Positions 5,828-8,091 of a stretch of 8,091 nucleotides of DNA are shown piece by piece; within the stretch, counting starts at the first letter, position 1, and the number at the start of each line of letters is the position of its first letter. The stretch spans positions 1 through 8,091 of the forward strand of contig JAAYYJ010000109.1 in the NCBI GenBank assembly GCA_012515455.1, given 5' to 3'. A model generated the notes under the pieces. The model was not told the origin of the DNA. It worked only from the letters and a program-made list of their open reading frames with translations, and made no database searches. The translations under genes were made by a program, and so were the position numbers. The DNA comes from Oligosphaeraceae bacterium. Its GTDB lineage: Bacteria; Verrucomicrobiota; Lentisphaeria; Oligosphaerales; Oligosphaeraceae.

Positions 5828-7522
5828 TTAGGCCCGGAAAATGGCGCCCAGGCTCTTCCCCAGAAGGAAAGCTGCGCTTAACATCGAGAGCCCCAGGAAA
5901 AGCATCGTCCACAACCCCAAGGCGGAGGCCAGAGCGGGCCCCTGTCCCAGCAGCGAGGATAATTCATAAATCGCTTTGGTGATCGGGAAATAGACCGCCT
6001 TGTGAGCCAATATCAGTGAATCAGAGACTTCCAGGAGGGAAAAACTGAAGGCCAGAATACCACCGGCCAGGAGATTGGCGGCTATCAACGGCATGGTGAT
6101 GCGCCGGAATGAAGTCAGTGGCGGTGCCCCCAGGCTGGCTGCCGCTTCACTGAAGCTGACCGAAGTCTGCTGCAGTCCGGCCACCGCGGAACGCACCACA
6201 TAGGGCAGACGCCGAACCGCATAGGCGATTACCAGCAGAACCGTGGGATTCTGAACCGGATCAAAGCAATGGAACAACCGCCCTTTCTGGGACAGAGCCA
6301 GATAGCCGAAGGCCAGGACCAGCCCCGGCACTGCCAGCGGCAGCATCGCCGCACAATCCAGCAGGAAGCGCCAGCGCCCCCGGCCCCGCACAATCACCTG
6401 GGCGATGAATATCCCCAGCAGGCAGGACAGCAGCAATGCCAGCGAGGCGTAGCGCAGGCTGTTGACAATGCTGGGGATGGTCAGGTTATGCCCCAGAGCG
6501 GCTTGCAGATGCTCGAGGCTCAGGGCATTGGGCAGGATGCTGCGGTACCAGCTTTGCCCCAGAGCAAAGCCCAGGACCCCGAGATGGGGCAGAATGCCGA
6601 AACCGCCGATGCCGGCAAACACCATCCCGGCCAGCAGGCCCTTCCAGCCCCGCAACCGGACCGGCGGAACAGCCCGGCCGGCCTTGCCGCTCATGGCGTA
6701 GGCTTTGCGCCCAAAGACAACCTTCGCCAGCGTATACCCGGCACCCGTCAGCAGCAGCAGCACCGAGACCAGGGCATACGGCATGGGATTTCGGCCCAAG
6801 TCATTGAGTCCCGAGAAGATCTGCACCGCGGTGGTGCGTCCGTAGTTGAACATCAGCGGGGTGCCCAGTTCGGTAAACGACCAGATAAAAACCAGGGTGC
6901 TGCCGGCAAACAGACCCGGCATCACCAGAGGCAGGGTGATTCTGCGAAAACGCCGGAAAGAAGTACAACCGTAGTCTGCGGCGGCTTCCAGCAGCATCGG
7001 GTCGACATTGGCCAAAGCGGCGACCAGGTTCAAATACAGGATCGGAAACAAGTGCAGCGCCTCCAGGACCACCACCCCCCAGAAGCCACCGGCGAACCAG
7101 TCGATTTCCTGCCCTGGAGCAATCACCCCCAGCTGCAGCAGCAACATGTTGAAGGCTCCGAAGCGCCCGAAGATGCACTGCATGCCTAGTGCGCCCACGA
7201 ACGGAGCCAGAATCAGGGGCAGCAGCAGCGCCCCGGTCAGCAGCCGTTTACCCCTGAAATCGTAATGCTCGGCCAGCCAGGCCAGCGGGAAGGCCAGCAC
7301 GGCCGACAGCACCGTGGTGCAAAAGGCGATATACAGAGAATTAAGCAACCCGGCGCGGTACAGCGGGTTGCGGAAGACCTCCAGAATATAGAACAGAGTG
7401 AAATGGCCGTCGCTGTCCTGCAACCCGCCGCGCAGCACCTGCCCCACGGGCAGGAAAAAGAACAGCGCGAAGAACACCGTCACCAGCAACAAAAACAGTG
7501 CGTAGAGGACTTTTCTTTGCAT
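5828..7522 (-). CDS. Fused two-domain ABC transporter permease (Fe3+/thiamine/aminoethylphosphonate type)
   Basis: This integral membrane protein of 564 residues from ATG 7522 has two copies of the binding-protein-dependent permease domain with about 12 membrane segments, six per half. Each half has an EAA loop that docks on the ATPase: EAAADYGCTSFRRFRRITLP (from residue 179) and EAAASLGAPPLTSFRRITMP (from residue 459). A single chain with both permease halves is typical of FbpB, ThiP and phosphonate PhnU/V-related importers; the solute cannot be chosen from sequence. Two earlier in-frame starts exist, GTG 7588 and ATG 7546. None of the three has a clear ribosome binding site. I prefer 7522 because the hydrophobic first segment begins nine residues later; the extra 22 residues from 7588 look unlike a permease N-terminus. 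No binding protein or ATPase gene is adjacent inside the window. Confidence 0.9.
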   Translation of the reverse strand: MQRKVLYALFLLLVTVFFALFFFLPVGQVLRGGLQDSDGHFTLFYILEVFRNPLYRAGLLNSLYIAFCTTVLSAVLAFPLAWLAEHYDFRGKRLLTGALLLPLILAPFVGALGMQCIFGRFGAFNMLLLQLGVIAPGQEIDWFAGGFWGVVVLEALHLFPILYLNLVAALANVDPMLLEAAADYGCTSFRRFRRITLPLVMPGLFAGSTLVFIWSFTELGTPLMFNYGRTTAVQIFSGLNDLGRNPMPYALVSVLLLLTGAGYTLAKVVFGRKAYAMSGKAGRAVPPVRLRGWKGLLAGMVFAGIGGFGILPHLGVLGFALGQSWYRSILPNALSLEHLQAALGHNLTIPSIVNSLRYASLALLLSCLLGIFIAQVIVRGRGRWRFLLDCAAMLPLAVPGLVLAFGYLALSQKGRLFHCFDPVQNPTVLLVIAYAVRRLPYVVRSAVAGLQQTSVSFSEAAASLGAPPLTSFRRITMPLIAANLLAGGILAFSFSLLEVSDSLILAHKAVYFPITKAIYELSSLLGQGPALASALGLWTMLFLGLSMLSAAFLLGKSLGAIFRA

Positions 7523-7590
7523 AAGAACGCCATTGCCAGTTTGCATTGACAGCAATAGGTATTTTATTATTTCAATTACAGTAAACACTC

Positions 7591-7618
7591 GAGCCTGGCG
7601 AAATTATTGCGCCTGCTC
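7591..7618. promoter_or_regulatory. Inverted repeat in the divergent promoter region, candidate operator
   Basis: The core at 7597-7613 is a 17-bp palindrome, GGCGaAATtATTgCGCC, with one mismatched pair (capitals are symmetric; the centre is also lower case). It is flanked by GAGC at 7591-7594 and GCTC at 7615-7618, which are also complementary but offset by one base. It covers the predicted -35 region of the metallophosphoesterase promoter and lies upstream of the permease start at 7522. A repressor binding here could control both divergent genes. I do not recognise the site as that of a named regulator. Confidence 0.4.
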
Positions 7619-7636
7619 TATTGTCAGGCCTATAAT
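7607..7636 (+). promoter_or_regulatory. Promoter of the metallophosphoesterase gene
   Basis: A perfect TATAAT at 7631-7636 is preceded after 18 bp by TTGCGC (7607-7612), which matches only the first half of the -35 consensus. The start site would be around 7643, leaving about 19 nt before the ATG. The leader includes GAGG at 7649-7652, nine bases before the start codon. The weak -35 box and the overlapping palindrome suggest regulation. Confidence 0.6.
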
Positions 7637-7661
7637 TTAATCGCCTTTGAGGATTTGACCA

Positions 7662-8091
7662 ATGACTAAAATCGGTTTTATCAGCGATATCCACGGTAAT
7701 ATCGATGCGTTGCAGGCAGTGCTCACCAGACTGGAGCAGTGCGGCTGCGAGATGGTCTTCTGCCTCGGCGACATCGTCGGCTACGGTGCCGGACCCTCGG
7801 AATGCATCAAGCTGATTCGCGAACGCGCAATCCCCTCCGTGATGGGAAACCACGATGAGTATGTGACACTGCTGATGGACCCCGGGGTGGAAAAGCTGCG
7901 CGAGGATGTCCGCCAGGCAATTTATTGGACCCAGAGCAACCTGTCCATGGACGATCTGCGCTGGCTGGCCAACCTGCCGATGCGGATTGAGACTGAAGAA
8001 TTCACCGTCCTGCATGCATCCTTCCATACCGTCAAATGGGCGTACTGCCTCGATGAGGCAACCTTCACCGCCAATTTCAAAATGCAGACCA
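7662..8091 (+). CDS. Calcineurin-like metallophosphoesterase (partial, 3' end off window)
   Basis: The ATG at 7662 opens a frame that runs off the right edge after 143 codons; family members are usually around 230-250 residues, so just over half is present. The dinuclear-metal motifs are all in place: S-D9-I-H11-GN, LGD37IVGYGAGPSEC, GNH64DEY and VLH118AS. The spacing and the GDIVGYG-P-EC string match the YfcE/MJ0936-like group of small cytoplasmic phosphodiesterases or phosphatases. Its natural substrate is unknown; cyclic or model phosphodiesters are cleaved by relatives. It is the only plus-strand gene seen and is divergent from the permease. Confidence 0.92.
   Translation, partial: MTKIGFISDIHGNIDALQAVLTRLEQCGCEMVFCLGDIVGYGAGPSECIKLIRERAIPSVMGNHDEYVTLLMDPGVEKLREDVRQAIYWTQSNLSMDDLRWLANLPMRIETEEFTVLHASFHTVKWAYCLDEATFTANFKMQT

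Noticed and set aside
6269..7189. A 306-codon plus-strand frame very rich in Q, P and H.
   Set aside because: It is the mirror of the permease gene; the composition is what hydrophobic leucine-rich coding sequence gives in reverse.
7561..7588. A promoter for the permease in the AT-rich stretch before its start.
   Set aside because: Several AT-rich hexamers are present, but none forms a -35/-10 pair with acceptable spacing.
7572..8027. A 151-codon minus-strand frame opposite the metallophosphoesterase, which could extend the permease unit upstream.
   Set aside because: The plus-strand frame carries all five metallophosphoesterase motifs and a perfect TATAAT; the antisense product has no such support.

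Overview
The window reads as a piece of a bacterial chromosome from the PVC group, most likely a Lentisphaerota (Victivallales-like) organism. This is an inference. It rests on a short prepilin-like protein with an FTLIELLVVIAIIAVLASMLLPAL-type N-terminus and a C-terminal H-X9-DG motif, a type found in large numbers in Lentisphaerota and Planctomycetota, placed next to a secreted glycoside hydrolase. The DNA is GC-rich. All genes lie on the minus strand except a metallophosphoesterase that starts divergently at the right edge. No rRNA, tRNA, CRISPR array, insertion sequence or phage gene is visible.

Reading in the direction of transcription (right to left): (i) 7662-8091 (+) is the start of a calcineurin-like metallophosphoesterase. 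(ii) 5828-7522 (-) is a fused double-domain ABC permease of the Fe3+/thiamine/aminoethylphosphonate type, with no binding protein or ATPase beside it. The 139-bp divergent gap holds a perfect TATAAT for the phosphoesterase and an imperfect 17-bp palindrome. (iii) 5292-5690 (-) is a small TRL-like lipoprotein with its own good promoter, a strong ribosome binding site and a textbook intrinsic terminator at 5235-5273. (iv) 3936-5168, 3124-3891 and 2327-3127 (-) form a tight three-gene unit: an FAD-dependent oxidoreductase, a degenerate amidohydrolase-like protein lacking every metal ligand, and an intact metal-dependent amidohydrolase. The last two overlap by ATGA. (v) A near-consensus sigma70 promoter at 2269-2296 then drives a leader of about 200 nt containing four stem-loops, followed by the prepilin-like gene (1363-2062) and the secreted glycoside hydrolase (1-1295, running off the left edge).

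The most notable observations are these. The prepilin-like gene is broken by one extra base in an A5/T5 run exactly at its FTLIE cleavage motif; removing that base restores the whole gene from a well-placed ATG and ribosome binding site. The leader upstream of it is strongly structured. A catalytically 'dead' amidohydrolase is coupled to a 'live' one and a flavoprotein. A 10-bp inverted repeat encloses the flavoprotein stop codon. The module of flavoprotein plus paired amidohydrolases looks like a small metabolic cassette whose substrate I cannot name.
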